Source: Berberis thunbergii
Lineage: Eukaryota; Streptophyta; Magnoliopsida; Ranunculales; Berberidaceae
Assembly (NCBI GenBank): GCA_003290165.1
Contig: QNQO01000200.1
Span: 558,001-622,000, forward strand
DNA length: 64,000 bases
Direction: 5' to 3'
In this document: in pieces, positions 22,120 through 33,299 of the stretch
Layout: the number at the start of each line of letters is the position of its first letter
Numbering within the stretch: position 1 is the stretch's first letter
Translations under genes and position numbers: made by a program
The notes under the pieces: generated by a model
Seen by the model: only the letters and a program-made list of their open reading frames with translations
Database searches by the model: none
What the model was told of the DNA's origin: nothing

Positions 22120-22670
22120 CTGCAAAATTGGAACAATCCAATTTCAAACTGATAATGCAATCACAGAGAATACTGGAAGATGATATTGCAGTTTCAGCAA
22201 TCAAGCATTATCAAGAGAATCACAGAAAGGGAAGACAAAGAATTCACAGGAAGGAAAGATTTATTTGATTGGAATGTAAAGGTTACAATGGTCTGATAGA
22301 CTAGAATGTATTAGGCACAATTCGAGATTGCCAATCTCCTACACTTGTACAATGTGTTTACAAAAATGAATCAATGCTTTCTATTACAGACTCCCCTACT
22401 TATATCAGTTCCTAAAAGTTCCTAATGCCTTTATAATTCTCCATAAAGCACAAGACATCACTGCATTTGATATAGCAACAATGCCACAACAGTTTTGTGT
22501 AACCATCCAGACTTGCTAACTTGCTAACAGATAACCCCCAGATTTCCAAGCTTGCTAACAGACCTGCTAACCAACCCAAACTTGCAGAATACCATCCAAA
22601 CTTGCAAACATAGCATTACTTGCATGCTCTTGTATTCTTCAAAAGACCCTCACTGTTTTGCTTATTTAAA
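22120..22670 (-). repeat. Copia-like LTR fragment
   Basis: Read on the minus strand the segment has the layout of a plant copia LTR: a U3-like zone with repeated words such as gcaagtttgg, a TATA-like gatataagtagggg near 22390-22404, an R-like stretch, and an end zone with ttctctgtgattgcatt. Ends and a target duplication are not clear, so it could be a truncated solo LTR. Confidence 0.4.
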
Positions 22671-22679
22671 CACTACTAC

Positions 22680-23095
22680 AAATATAGGCTTGCATAGCGC
22701 TTAAAAATAGGCTTAGCGCTATCTAAGCTACCGCTATGGTAGCTTAGATAGCGTTCAAAAGGCGTTATGCAAGGCGCGTACTTGAATAGTGCTAGCGTTG
22801 ATTTTTTTTAATTAACTTCAATAGCGTTTTAGAAAGCGCTATATATATATTTTTTAAATTAGCTTGAATAGCGCTATTTAATTTCGGTGAATTTTTTTTA
22901 TTAACTACCATAGTGATTTTTTATGCACTATTTAATTTAAATGAATTTTTTTAATTAGATTTGTTTATCTGCTAAGATAGCGCGTAAATAAGCGCTATGG
23001 AAGTAATTAGATTGTTCTTAGATAGCGCTAAAAGAAGCGCTATTGTAGTATATATGTTAAACTTAGATAGCGCTTATTTGAGCGCTATCTAAGTT
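22680..23095. repeat. Left subterminal repeats of CACTA element 2
   Basis: Repeated words tagcgctatctaag and its complement, plus agcgctat with AT-rich spacers. They differ completely from the gccacgg repeats of element 1, which separates the two elements. Confidence 0.75.
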
Positions 23096-23394
23096 ATTTG
23101 ATTTGTTTTTTCTATTTTTCCGATACCGATTTTTCTGGGCTAAATATAATATTTAATATAATAATGACAACGTTCAATCAATCAATAAAGACACAACATG
23201 ATAACTAACTGTTTCTCATTCATTCAAAATATAATTTAAGCATTCATACAAAATTGTTAATATGCTATCATATATATTTGTTTGTAGCACAATACTAATA
23301 AATATCTTAAACTACAGGCATAATTAAAATGTTTTGCTTCAGCTTTCCATTTTCTCCTTGAGAAATCGGTTGTACAAGTATCCTGACCAATTGA

Positions 23395-24790
23395 TTACGA
23401 AATTCTCCATTTTTTCGGAGAATAAAATTTGACTAGCTGTTTATGAACAAACTGCAAATACAAAAGTTACAATCAATATATAGTTAGATGATATCAAATA
23501 CTTCAAAAATCAACAAATAAAGTAATTCAATAAAACTATTTACTTACATAAACAGGAATACTTGTATCACCAGAATTCAAGAGATCCTCAATATAGCAAC
23601 AAATATAATGACCGCAATGGATGCCATCCATCTCAATCTGCTTTGGACACTATGAGAAATAACATCCAATTAATTATATGCAATTTGTTACCATGTCTTA
23701 TTATATAAAATAATTTTTAGTACTGTAAAATATTTACCTGAATGTTTGCCCAATTAAATATGTTCATTGCAGCCTTTGTTATAGAGTCGCCTCGACGAGT
23801 CTGATAACTTCTCAATGCACTATTTTGTATAAAGTAATATTATACATATGTAATATGTATACATTTGTAATGTAAAAATAAAACTAGAACATGTATTTAC
23901 CTTTCAACAAAGTTTTTCAAATCAACGCGTTGTGCGATATTCGTACCCGGAGCTGGATCCATAAAGTATATCATCTCTGTTTTGGTATTGATACCAATCA
24001 ATACCCAATGTTGACTGCATAATGTTTCAAAAAATTTAGACATCCTGATACTTAATAAACACATAAGTGAATCTTATTTATATTGGACTCACCCAACATT
24101 ATGCGGCACCAATAATAGATGGTCTTTTCCTGTATGCTTCAACAAACATTCGGCCAAATGATTGGACGAAGTCCCATTACCTAGCATAGGTGTAATATGG
24201 GGCGACACAAAAGAAAACTTCCCCGCTAACTCGACATTTTGGATAGCTAGACTTCACCCAAATACCTTCAACAATCAACAATGTATAAGAATAAATAAAG
24301 TTTTCTAAAATATTTATATCAAATGGTCCAATAAGACTGAGTTATATCTTTTTAATAAAGTATTACAATCCTACTAGCTTTGAACTATATCTAACCATCA
24401 TTGATACTTGACTGCACTTTCAATAATCATAAGGAATCAACAAACTAACTAGCTTTCTCTTTTAGGTCCTTCCACAAACCAAGCTAACACCACATTAATA
24501 TTAAGATGGCATATTAAACATTATGCTGAAATTTATCTAAGGCCATCTAAAAAAAGAAGCAATGCATAAGGACAAATAAAGTTTTTTAAAACATTAACAT
24601 CAAATAAATTTATTTTACTAGTTTTATCACCTTATATAGAAGGCGATGCTTGAGGCACGTAACCATCGATCCTTTAGAATCTCCACGACATGTTCATGAA
24701 CAATGCATTCGTTCCAAGGCTCCCCGTCAAAATATGCTGTCATGGGAACTTCGATACCACCATTCATGATGTTGAGGGTAAGAAACGCAA
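23395..24790 (-). pseudogene. Ulp1-like cysteine protease (CACTA element 2)
   Basis: Minus-strand exons encode, in order, NIMNGGIEVPMTAYFDGEPW (about 24780-24640), KDHLLLVPHNVG (about 24140-24095), QHWVLIGINTKTEMIYFMDP with its continuation (about 24015-23900), and CPKQIEMDGIHCGHYICCYI (about 23650-23560). This is the Ulp1/SENP C48 layout with catalytic His in QHW, a following Asp, Gln and Cys in HCGHY. Such domains occur at the C-terminus of transposase-related proteins of many plant CACTA elements. Splice-like GT/AG sites separate the pieces. A stretch near 24245 (ctagac) puts a stop in the best frame, so a working protein is doubtful. Confidence 0.65.
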
Positions 24791-24854
24791 AATATGCAAT
24801 ACCATGGAATTATGAGGAGAATCTCCACACTTAGGATATCCTAATGGCTTAGCA

Positions 24855-26395
24855 TGATGATGGCACAGTAGGTTGGTAGCCTTTAGCCTTCATCTCCTGC
24901 ATGTCTTTCTCTAATCTATTGCATTGCCTTTTCAACTTTGACATTTCAGACAATTCGGGTGCCTGAGCTAAAGATTTCTTCGTAACACCCCATCCACATC
25001 CTCGGACACGTCCGGAATACTCTAAAGGAATTGCCCCAAATTGAAGTAATATAATAACTTGAACGTACCTTAAACTCCAGAGTTGATGAGTATGCTACGA
25101 AATCTTTCCAATACAGAGACACAGTGGACAAGTGAGAGTATATGAAAGGCGGCTCATTTGAAAAGTTACCCTCACTATCTCTCGCAAGATTCCTTAACCT
25201 TATCCTAAAAACTCTATGCAGGTAACCGGCACGAGAAACAATCTTTTTTTTGTGTGATTCGTCAACTCCTGCAAATGTTTCCTGTTACAAGAGTAAATAA
25301 TGTCATGTTAATCTATAGTCAATAGTTTGCATGACAACACTTATTTTCTCACCCCCTAAACACACTTAAAGAACCAAACAGTGGAATAAGATAACAACTA
25401 GGTAAATTAAGTAACACCAGAAGCATCTATCAAGAATAAGAAACAAAATATCAAGTTTACTTATCTTTTAAATAGTCAATAAAAAAATAACTTAACTTAG
25501 CACTTAGCAACAAGAAATCGTTAAGTACCTGAATCTTAGTACAATTAACAATCAATATTCCTTTTTTTAATCTGGAGGTCATTTTTCTCACTATTTCACT
25601 GTTTTAAAAATTTCATTATCTTACTCCTTAAAGAGAAGCTTGATAATGAGTTTTCAAGCCATTGAACTTAAAAGAATCCTCTTTGAACGTTGGGCCAGTT
25701 ATTAAAATAATCCATGAATAAATCCAAGATAGATAGGGAATTGTGATAAAAATAAAAAAATAAAATAACAATTCTTTATAATTGTGTGATTAAGTGTCAA
25801 AAGCTGAAGCATGCTCTCACTGACCATGTATGACAAAAAAAAATATTCCAAAAGACAATGAAAAAGGTAGTAACTATGTTTGAGAAAAGATCCAAAACTA
25901 GAACGAAAAGTGTTGTACAGCATGATTAAAAACATATGATTTTAAGAACATAACAAGAAGACAATATGTATATCCAAACAAACAACCACACCAATTACTA
26001 AAATTTAAACGCAGATTGAGATAGCAAATATACCTTGACTTCATCCCAAAGTTGTTCTTTCAATGGCAACAAATCATCCTTACGCCAATTGGTAATCGTG
26101 ATTGGAAAAGTTCGTCTACAGCAAGATCCAACAAAGTGTGCTAAGGTCATCGACTCTTTGCCAATTGGTTGGCCCATTTCATTCCAATTCACCTTTATTA
26201 CATCTCCTTTGGCCCTTCTTTTCTTAACACTCACCATAGTGACTATTCCTCGAGACTGAACCTGGGACAAGCCACTATTTCCAGTTGAACCTCCTGCCTC
26301 ACCTCCTCTAGAATCATCTTGACCATCCCCTCGACTGTTCTCTCGAGCACGACCCTTGCTCTGGTGCTTGCTCGGGGATCTAGCAGTCATGATCC
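24855..26395 (-). CDS. Ptta/En-Spm-type transposase protein (CACTA element 2)
   Basis: Three minus-strand exons can be drawn. Exon 26395-26034 has the ATG at 26390, a basic Ser/Arg/Gly-rich N-terminus (about 50 residues) and then KVNWNEMGQPIGKES and FPITITNWRKDD. Exon 25281-25069 contains AGYLHRVFRIRLRN and SLYWKDFVAYSS. The third (about 25030-24855) contains EYSGRVRGCGWGVTKKSLAQ and a short coiled-coil-like stretch. These are the features of the plant transposase domain (Ptta/En/Spm, Pfam class). The exon borders are GT-AG. It lies upstream of the Ulp1-like part on the same strand, so the two may be one gene. No stop is seen inside these exons by eye. Confidence 0.65.
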
Positions 26396-26756
26396 TGTAA
26401 AATAAAGAGTATAAGCGTGAATTAATACACAAAATCATAAGTAACAAGCCAATATTGCAAAGGATAATGAGTACTTACTAGAAATGCTTCATTTATTCTA
26501 AATGTAAATTACTAAAATAAACATTTGCATTACATTTTGATTACACTTGTATAGACACTCTTCATCATTAACATATCTAAAAATAACATTGCCCTCAAAA
26601 ATAAGAACCATCTGCATAACAATTAGCAATTAGTTTGATAGCAAATCATTAAACACACTTAAACAATTCTAATTCCGCGGCATTAAAAAAAGATGTTTTT
26701 AATAAATTGAACATTAAAAAAAGAGTAATAATGAATAATCTATTGTCCCATATCAC

Positions 26757-27442
26757 CTCTTGCATCTCGCGGAGAATAACGTCCCTCTCGAGATTGATCC
26801 TGTTCTGTGCGAAGAGGGAATTCTGCAAAATATCCGCAAGAATGTCAAGAGCCTCAGGCACATTGTCCTTCATAAGCTTAGCATAATAAGTGGTCTGTTC
26901 CCTGGAAGTGTAAGCATTGAGATGCCCACCCATGTTTTCGATCTCCTCCTCCAAGTAAAAACCGACCTCTTTTCCGTTCCCTTAAATCTCATATGCTCCA
27001 AGAAATGCGCAGTTCCGTTTGTCTCATCAGTCTCGAACCGACTCCCAGCATCAATCCACACACCAACGGTGGCAGTGCGGGATGCCAGGGTTGTCTCAGT
27101 AGCGACTCGGAGCCCATTCGGGAGAGTGGTCATGCGTGTTTCAGGGGCGGCCAAGATCTTAGTGTGATCGACTATGACGGGGTGAGGTGAGGCGTATTGG
27201 ATGAAGCGTGGATCCGGGTTTTCGAGCTTCTTTAGCTTTGATTTCACTTGCTCTGCGAGACGGTCGTAGATCATCGCAGTTGGTGGTGGTGGTGAAGGGA
27301 GAGGAGCATCAGTGACGATAGCTGGAGAGGTTGAGGAGGAGGAGGAGGAGGAGGATCTGGTGGTGGAGAGGAGGAGAGATGGAGCGAGAGAGGAAGGTCT
27401 GTGTGCTCGACGAGCTAGGGTTATGAGTTGCTTGATCGCCAT
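26757..27442 (-). pseudogene. Captured first exon of mitochondrial processing peptidase beta
   Basis: From the ATG at 27442 the minus strand encodes a Ser/Arg-rich mitochondrial presequence ([20 protein letters not shown]), then [20 protein letters not shown] and the zinc-site motif HFLEH in [16 protein letters not shown] one-base frameshift follows at about 26950, and the other frame continues with [19 protein letters not shown] and [10 protein letters not shown]. The segment ends at 26757 where gtgatatg looks like the parent gene's first intron donor. MPP-beta is the catalytic M16 subunit that cleaves matrix-targeting presequences; the normal protein is about 530 aa, and only the first 230 or so are here. 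The piece lies in CACTA element 2, upstream of its transposase gene and on the same strand, with about 170 bp of 5' flank. Confidence 0.85.
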
Positions 27443-27660
27443 TGATGATTTGATTTGGCTCTCGAGCGAGCCAGAGAGCTCTTCTAGGGTTTCAAGTTTT
27501 TTTTTTGGTGATAATTTGGGGAGAAGAGAGTGTTTTGGCCTTTTAAAACGTTTTGTTTCCGTACACAGGGGTTGCATGCACGTGCTTTCTCTACCTGCAC
27601 GTGTTTTCATATCGAAGTGTCTGTTTCATTGAGAGCATCCATAATAGCATTTTCTCCGGT
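27443..27660 (-). promoter_or_regulatory. 5' flank of the captured MPP-beta exon
   Basis: This stretch upstream of the MPP-beta ATG includes a run of A residues (minus strand), a cacgtg-containing repeat (gcacgtg at about 27578 and 27598) and lies between the exon and the CACTA subterminal repeats. It may be the parent gene's leader or promoter carried along. That is inference. Confidence 0.35.
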
Positions 27661-27774
27661 GAATATATATTACCTGTGCAAGTAGTGATAATTAAATTTT
27701 TTTTAATTGCTAGACTAAGATAGCGCTATATAAGCGCTTTAGTAGTGATATATAGGATAGCGCTTTAGTGGTAC

Positions 27775-28731
27775 CCTGGATTGAAGATTCTTGCAAGGCG
27801 ACTTTTTTTGCTTTAACTTGTTCCTTCAAAAGAATGAAAAAATAAAATAAATCAGGACACAAATAATATTCAAACAACTACAAAGTAAATTAATAATTGT
27901 GTATAAAAGACATCATTGGCACATACCATATGTAGTTCAGCACCATGCGTGGGTTTTCCATCCTTTCCCGTGTGACAAGCAATCTATATGTCAGTGCGTG
28001 TGACTGGTTCCCCATCAAGGTTCTTCTCAACCTATATACTTGAAAGATTAGTTTCAGCCTATATAGTTAAATGATTATTATTGTATTGGTAGCTAGAAAC
28101 TCAATTACCATTTCATACTCTACTTCTGCAGCACTCTTTTGGCCACCCCCTCCCCATACATACTTTGAAGCCTTTTTGTTTTTTGCATTTTGGGCTCTAA
28201 TTGCCTTCGCTTCAGGGGTGCTCTCATAGCGAACAAAATCCTTCCAATCCTCCTCTCTTACACCATTTGGATCATGCTTCTCTTGTTCCTCAATGGTAAG
28301 ATACTTATCCAAATAATTCTTCCTAAGATCTGCCTTGAACCTTCTATAATATTCAGGCATTTTCAAATGCACACTCATTTTCACATAATTTGGGATGTTA
28401 TATTCACGCTGCAAATAAGCCATTGAGATATAAGTTGACAATAAAATAAGACATTATGAAAATCAATGATGTAAAATCTCACCTTGAGTCCATTCCACAC
28501 ATCCTCTTTGTAGTTGTTAGTAACATGGTGCCAACCCTTGAATTTGATGGGCACAAGGGTTTCAACAAGCTTTCCAATGTTTTTATTGAAATTTCTAGCA
28601 CCAGGTCCAACTGCTAAACCATGGACATTGAACTGTATGGTCTTTTTAACTTCACTGTCATCATTTGTAGATGTAGTGACATCATTGGTGGAGAGATTGT
28701 CGCGAGTACTACCCATTTCTATCAATGACAT
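27775..28731 (-). pseudogene. Ptta/En-Spm-type transposase (CACTA element 1), interrupted
   Basis: Minus-strand exons: 28731-28483 (MGSTRDNLSTND at its start, FKGWHHVTNNYKEDVWNGLK at its end), 28408-28109 (MPEYYRRFKADLRKNYLDKY and WKDFVRYESTPEAKAIRAQN) and about 28031-27928 (KNLDGEPVTRTDI, stop, IACHTGKDGKPTHG). All are parts of the plant transposase domain. A TAG stop at about 27986 breaks the third exon, and the fourth exon (…KAKKVALQESSIQG) is cut at about 27770 by CACTA element 2. This copy is distinct in sequence from the one in element 2. Confidence 0.75.
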
Positions 28732-29019
28732 TATAGATATTAACCATTATCAAACAAAAAGAAATAAGAAACAACTATTTACACCACATTTATAGATAAT
28801 TTCCTTCCACAACATATCACCACAAATAGATTTTTATAAAGCATTGGAAAAGCTAATCTGAATACACAAATAGATCTTCATCCAAGAATTGTTTTTGAGA
28901 AAATAAATAAAAATAAAGAACTTTTAGATTGTGTTGAAGATGTTCTAATATGATGTGTATTATTCTTCAATCATACCGCAATAAAAGATAAGTTGGGAAT
29001 TCAACATATACCTTATCCT

Positions 29020-29100
29020 CTTCCAGTTTCTGACGGATCTTCTCCCTTACTTTTCTCTCTTCCTCCTTTTCTGCTTTCAACAAGGCAATTATCCTACAAC
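29020..29100 (-). other. Possible upstream exon of the CACTA-1 gene
   Basis: The minus strand reads a Glu/Lys-rich stretch (complement of ctcttccagtttctgacgga and onward) bounded by possible splice sites. It could encode a coiled-coil part of the same transposon gene. No family match is certain. Confidence 0.25.
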
Positions 29101-29105
29101 AGGAG

Positions 29106-29233
29106 GAAAATGAATCTATTTTAGTTTTAGGGGGCAAACAAATAAATTACACGAACGGAATTTCTTGAAAAAAAAGATACTAAGGATGTAATAAAATGAA
29201 TCTATTTTAGTTTTAGGGGGCAAACCAATAAAA
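29106..29233. repeat. Direct duplication of a 40-bp word
   Basis: The phrase aaaatgaatctattttag with its continuation to caaataaa occurs at 29106-29146 and again, nearly unchanged, at 29192-29233. Confidence 0.7.
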
Positions 29234-29798
29234 TGATGAATGTAATATTGTACTATACTCTGGAAATCTTATTAAAGTTGTTCTTAAGACATTATAAGTT
29301 GCATTTTATAAAAGCATTTAAAAATAATGGGAAAAAATATATATATGTTTCCATTATTGTTTGCCTGAAGTAAAGTTTACTAGGACTTGACTATTGAACG
29401 GGAAGCACCAATCACTAAATGATGAAAAATCCACATACAAAGAAAAAGAAAACCCTCATTGATTTGGACTCTGAATTAGATACAGTAATAAAATCTCTTT
29501 GTTAAAACGGAAATAACTCTCATCCTATAGATTGTCCATTTATATTTGTAGCTGAGAACCTGACTAATAACATGAATTCTTCCCTTTCCAAATTCAATGG
29601 TTAGACCATGCATCACTTCTAGCTGAAGAGACTCATAATCTTACTAAACTTCACTAGTTGCCAAGTAATGCTGGAGTTATTACATTGAGTGTAGGAATCT
29701 GCACTCTGCATGTTTTATCTTTTAGGAGATCCTTTGAGCAATTAAAGATAATAGTTTAAGCTTTCCAGCTTAAAAACCTCTCGGTCAAATGCATTAAA

Positions 29799-30120
29799 AG
29801 TAAGCACGCAACTAGATGGAAAGCATAAGAAAATGAAAAACAAAAAACATTGAGAGTTCAAAGAAAATACCGAAACTGAAAGTAAGCACGCAACTAGATG
29901 GAAAGCATAAGAAAATGAAAAACAAAAAACATTGAGAGTTCAAAGAAAATACCGAAACTGAAACCATATGTAGCCATCAATGCTTTGTTTACTATGATAA
30001 TTCCAACGGAGAAAGCATAAGAAAATGAAAAACAAAAAACATTGATAGTTCACACGAAATACCAAAACTGAAACCATATGTAGCCATCAATGCTTTGTTT
30101 ACTATGATAATCCCAACAGA
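29799..30120. repeat. Tandem duplications in CACTA element 1
   Basis: An 81-bp unit (starting agtaagcacgcaactagatg) occurs twice in a row at about 29799-29879 and 29880-29960. Part of it plus the following 50 bp is repeated a third time at about 30013-30120 with several changes. This is non-coding sequence between the transposase gene and the right end. Confidence 0.8.
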
Positions 30121-31090
30121 GCTAACAATATTGAATATCCATGAGGTTGCATCTAATGTTGCTTTCCTGTCAGCCTTGCTTGTAGTTGTTCTTAAGAATA
30201 AAATCGAAAAATCAGACTACATAGCACATGGAAAGCATAAAAAAGTTTTAAGCTCCTATGTAAAGAATCAGGGAATCAATAATCTTCTGTGGTTACACAG
30301 ACTTGGGGTATTTCCCTTTGCACTTATAATGGCATTACATGCTAATGGAGAATAATATTCATTAGTAATACCACCCACATGAAAGATCCTTTCAGAAAAC
30401 CAATTGATTCATCCAATCTAATACATGGGCTGACACACTCTAACTTTATCCTGGAACAAGGTGACCTGCTTTTCGGATATAATTATAGAATAACTCGAAA
30501 CTTTGTTCTTTCTCTGAGATTTGCTTAAGGTGCACAGTCACACATAATAGCCATTGTCAACCATCATAGTAGGTTTACTGTTTTAAACTAATTTATAAAT
30601 TAGCAATGACTTACTTCTACTCTTAATCTATATTCCTGAGATGCTAACATGTAACCAGATATGAACCAAATATGTTATTACCTCCATCAGATCCAAACAC
30701 CATAGCAAACTCAAACTCACTCTTCATCTAATAGGGGATCATTTACCTGACGACTGCACATTACAACCACTATGATTATAATACAAGTGAACAGGGAACA
30801 CAAATATTTTATATCAGAAATTTCATACAAAATTAAAAATTCAAAAAATTAAATTATATCACGAATTTATCAGGTATACGGTTTTGAGCCCTAGAGATTC
30901 AAACCCTAATTTCAAAAAACCTCTAAATAAAACCTACAGATTCAAAAAACAATTCAGGAACCCTAGAGATTCAAAACCTCTAAATAAAAAACTCTAGATT
31001 CATGAACCCTAATTTCATAAAAAAGAAAGCATAGAGAGAGAGAGTACATGTACGAGAGAATGGTTTGGAGGTTGCAGTCACTGATCGATT
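30121..31090. other. Non-coding interior of CACTA element 1
   Basis: One plus-strand frame (30095-30355, 86 codons, with a hydrophobic centre) has no family I recognise, and its start overlaps a tandem repeat. The words ccctagagattcaaa are repeated several times at 30885-30980. I see no supported gene. Confidence 0.4.
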
Positions 31091-31109
31091 TTGCAAATGG
31101 TTTGGAGGT

Positions 31110-31400
31110 TGAAGGCGTCGAGTAAAGAGGGAAAACCAGGGAAGGAGGGGAGGAGGGAAGTCGAGGAAGGAACAGGGAAGTCGAGGGAGGAGGGAAGGAG
31201 GGGAGGAGGGAAGTCGAGGGAGGGAGCAGGGGAGTCGAGTGGAGTAGAGTCGAGGGAGGGAGCAGGGAAGAAGGAGCTTCAAGTGGAGTGGAGGGGAGCA
31301 AAGAGGGTCGATGTCAAGTGGAGGGAGCAGGCGAGCGGAGGGAAGGTGAAAGTCGATGGAAGTCGAGTGGAGGGAAGGTGGAAGTCGAGCCCCAAAATAG
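31110..31400. repeat. Purine-rich minisatellite
   Basis: The top strand is built of gggagggaagtcgagg-type units of 18-40 bp with variable arrangement. Proline/serine-rich minus-strand frames over it are by-products of the repeat. Confidence 0.7.
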
Positions 31401-31429
31401 CCCGCCCAAATTTTTTTTCAGCTTTTTAG

Positions 31430-31775
31430 TGTAGTCACGGTTTTGAGTTGTTGCTCCTAATAACCACGGTTTTGAGCCGTTGCTACTAATAGCCACGGTT
31501 TTGAACCGTGGCCAAAAAATTTTTGCAACGATTTTAGGCCGTTGGTCATTATAGCCACAGTTTTTAGCCGTGGCAAATACACCAATGGTTCTGAGCCGTG
31601 GCAATTGTTTTAGCCACGATTTTTGGCCGTGGCCAATAAACCAATGGTTTTCAGCCGTGGCCAATTTTTTTTTACCCACGGTTTTAAGCCGTTGGTCATT
31701 ATAGCTACGATTTTTTGCCGTGGCAAATAAACCAACGGTTTAGAACCGTGGCCATCTCGGTGTAGCTAAACTGGC
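31430..31775. repeat. Right subterminal repeats of CACTA element 1
   Basis: Eight or more units built on agccacggttttgagccgtgg in both orientations, matching the left cluster at 21570-22020 and ending 15 bp before the terminus. Confidence 0.8.
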
Positions 31776-31792
31776 CTTTTGGTGTAGTGCAT

Positions 31793-32400
31793 TGCCCCGG
31801 ATAGGCCAGATTGTAGACACGACATTAGGGCACACCCTACTCAGCTTTATGGATCTGTACTTTAGTTACAATCATATCAGTATGCACCCACTGGATCAAG
31901 AGGAAACCTCATTCATAACGAATAAGGGCACATACTGCTATCGGGTAATGCCTTTCGAATTGAAGAATGCAGGAGCAACATACCAACGCTTACTGAATAG
32001 AATGTTCAAAGGACAAATTGGAAAGACCATGGAGGTTTACATCGACGACATGATGGTAAAGAGCCTTCAAGTCCAGACCACTTGGCAGACCTCCAAGGAG
32101 TGTTTTCTCAACTCAGAAAATATCGAATGAAGCTAAACCTGCAAAAATGCACTTTCGAGGTGCAATCAGGAAACTTCCTGAGTTACATAGTCAAGATATG
32201 GGGATAAATGCTGATCCAAAGCAGATTCAAATTCTTCTTGACATGAGACCACCCACAAACATCGGAGAAGTTCAGAGCTTGACTATGATGATGGCAGCCC
32301 TAAACAAGTTCATCTCTAAATATTCAGACATATGCCTCTACTTATTTAAAACTCTAAGAGGAACAAAGAAATCCAATAGGGAGAGCAGTGTGAACATGCC
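31793..32400 (+). pseudogene. Tat-type reverse transcriptase, second part
   Basis: Directly after the CACTA element the frame resumes with LPRIGQIVDTTLGHTLLSFM and continues to the catalytic motif VYIDDMMVKS at about 32036-32065 (YIDD, the YxDD box). A frameshift lies at about 32130, after which KMHFRGAIRKLPE... (32147-32413) covers the thumb region. Joined to the part at 21391-21552 it covers the RT domain, but stops and frameshifts remain. Confidence 0.85.
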
Positions 32401-33230
32401 TCGCAAGATTTGAAGGCGTACATGGGAAGCACAGAGCCACTCTCGAAATCTACTCCAGGAGAGATGCTCTTTGCCTATACCTCTCAGTCTTAGAACATGT
32501 TGTTAGCTCAGCTATGTTACGGGAAGAGAAAGGGAAATAGAAGCCCGTCTACTATATCAGCAAAACGTTCCATGGGGCGGAGGTTAACTAAACTAATATG
32601 GAAAAACTGGCCTTAGCGCTGGTGACTTTCTCATGAAATCTAAGACCATACTTCCAAGCTCACTTGATAATAGTCCCGACCGATTACCCATTCTGATCGG
32701 TATTGCACAAGACAAAGCAGTCAGGAAGAATGGTCAAGTGGTCAATGTAGTTGGGACAGTTTGACATCCATTACATTTTGAGAACAACCATCAAGGCACA
32801 AACACTAGCAAACTTCATCACTGAGTTCACTGGAACATCAGAACCGAGACTGAAAAACCAGAAAGAATATGAAAACCCGAGCCACCCCCATAGGGATGGA
32901 TCTTGCGATGTGACAGGTTATCCAACGTTCGGCTTCCGACTTCAAACAACAAAGCGCTCATAGACAAACTAAAGCTAGCCAAAGGAATCGGAGTAGAATA
33001 ACTCACGTTGTTCAGCGACTCCCAACTGATGGTCAATCTGGTTAACTATAAGTCTGATATCAAAAAACCATGAATGATGGCTTACTACGAAAAGTAATCA
33101 ACGCCAAAAGGTGGTTCAAGAAGATACCATTCTGCCTCTGCTTAAGGGTAGACAATAAGGAAGCTGACAACTTGGCTAGAAAGGCTTCGTTCGCATAGAA
33201 CGACTCCGACACACTCATAGAATTCTAAGA
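32400..33230 (+). pseudogene. Tat-type RNase H region, broken
   Basis: Words in shifting frames include PLYLSVLEH-like sequence, KPVYYISKTFHGAE (about 32545-32580), LGQFDIHYILRTTIKAQTLA (from 32751) and LFSDSQLMVNLVNY (about 33010-33050). These follow the RNase H and the second (archaeal-type) RNase H pattern of Tat elements. Several stops are in frame. Confidence 0.65.
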
Positions 33231-33299
33231 GAAGTTGGACCTAGAAGAAGGCCTCCACAAAACTCTTTCCACAGATGTGGAAACCAGCTGGATGAGCCC

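Larger units (their letters stand above)
22671..27747 (-). mobile_element. CACTA element 2, nested in element 1, carrying a host gene piece
   Basis: The left end is CACTACTACAAATATAGG and the best right end, in complement, is CACTACTAAAGCGC. Both subterminal zones hold many copies of tagcgctat and its complement (left 22680-23095, right about 27715-27770). No matching 3-bp duplication was found: the left flank is aaa and the right flank is ata. A second CACTA-like end lies at 27770. On the minus strand it carries an MPP-beta exon, a Ptta-type transposase and a Ulp1-like protease, in that order. Confidence 0.7.
21553..31789 (-). mobile_element. CACTA element 1, 10.2 kb, inserted in the Tat RT
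   Basis: It begins CACTACACCAAAAAT and ends TTTTGGTGTAGTG, perfect 13-bp inverted ends, and is flanked by the 3-bp duplication CAT (21550-21552 and 31790-31792). Subterminal zones at both ends hold many copies of gccacggtttt and its complement. Its own coding part is the minus-strand transposase at about 27775-28731. A second CACTA element and a copia-like LTR piece lie inside. Confidence 0.92.

Noticed and set aside
30095..30355. 86-codon frame with a hydrophobic core
   Set aside because: It starts in a tandem repeat inside CACTA element 1, and no family match or splice context supports it.
30963..31429. 100-112 codon frames on both strands
   Set aside because: They are translations of the gggagggaagtcgagg minisatellite.
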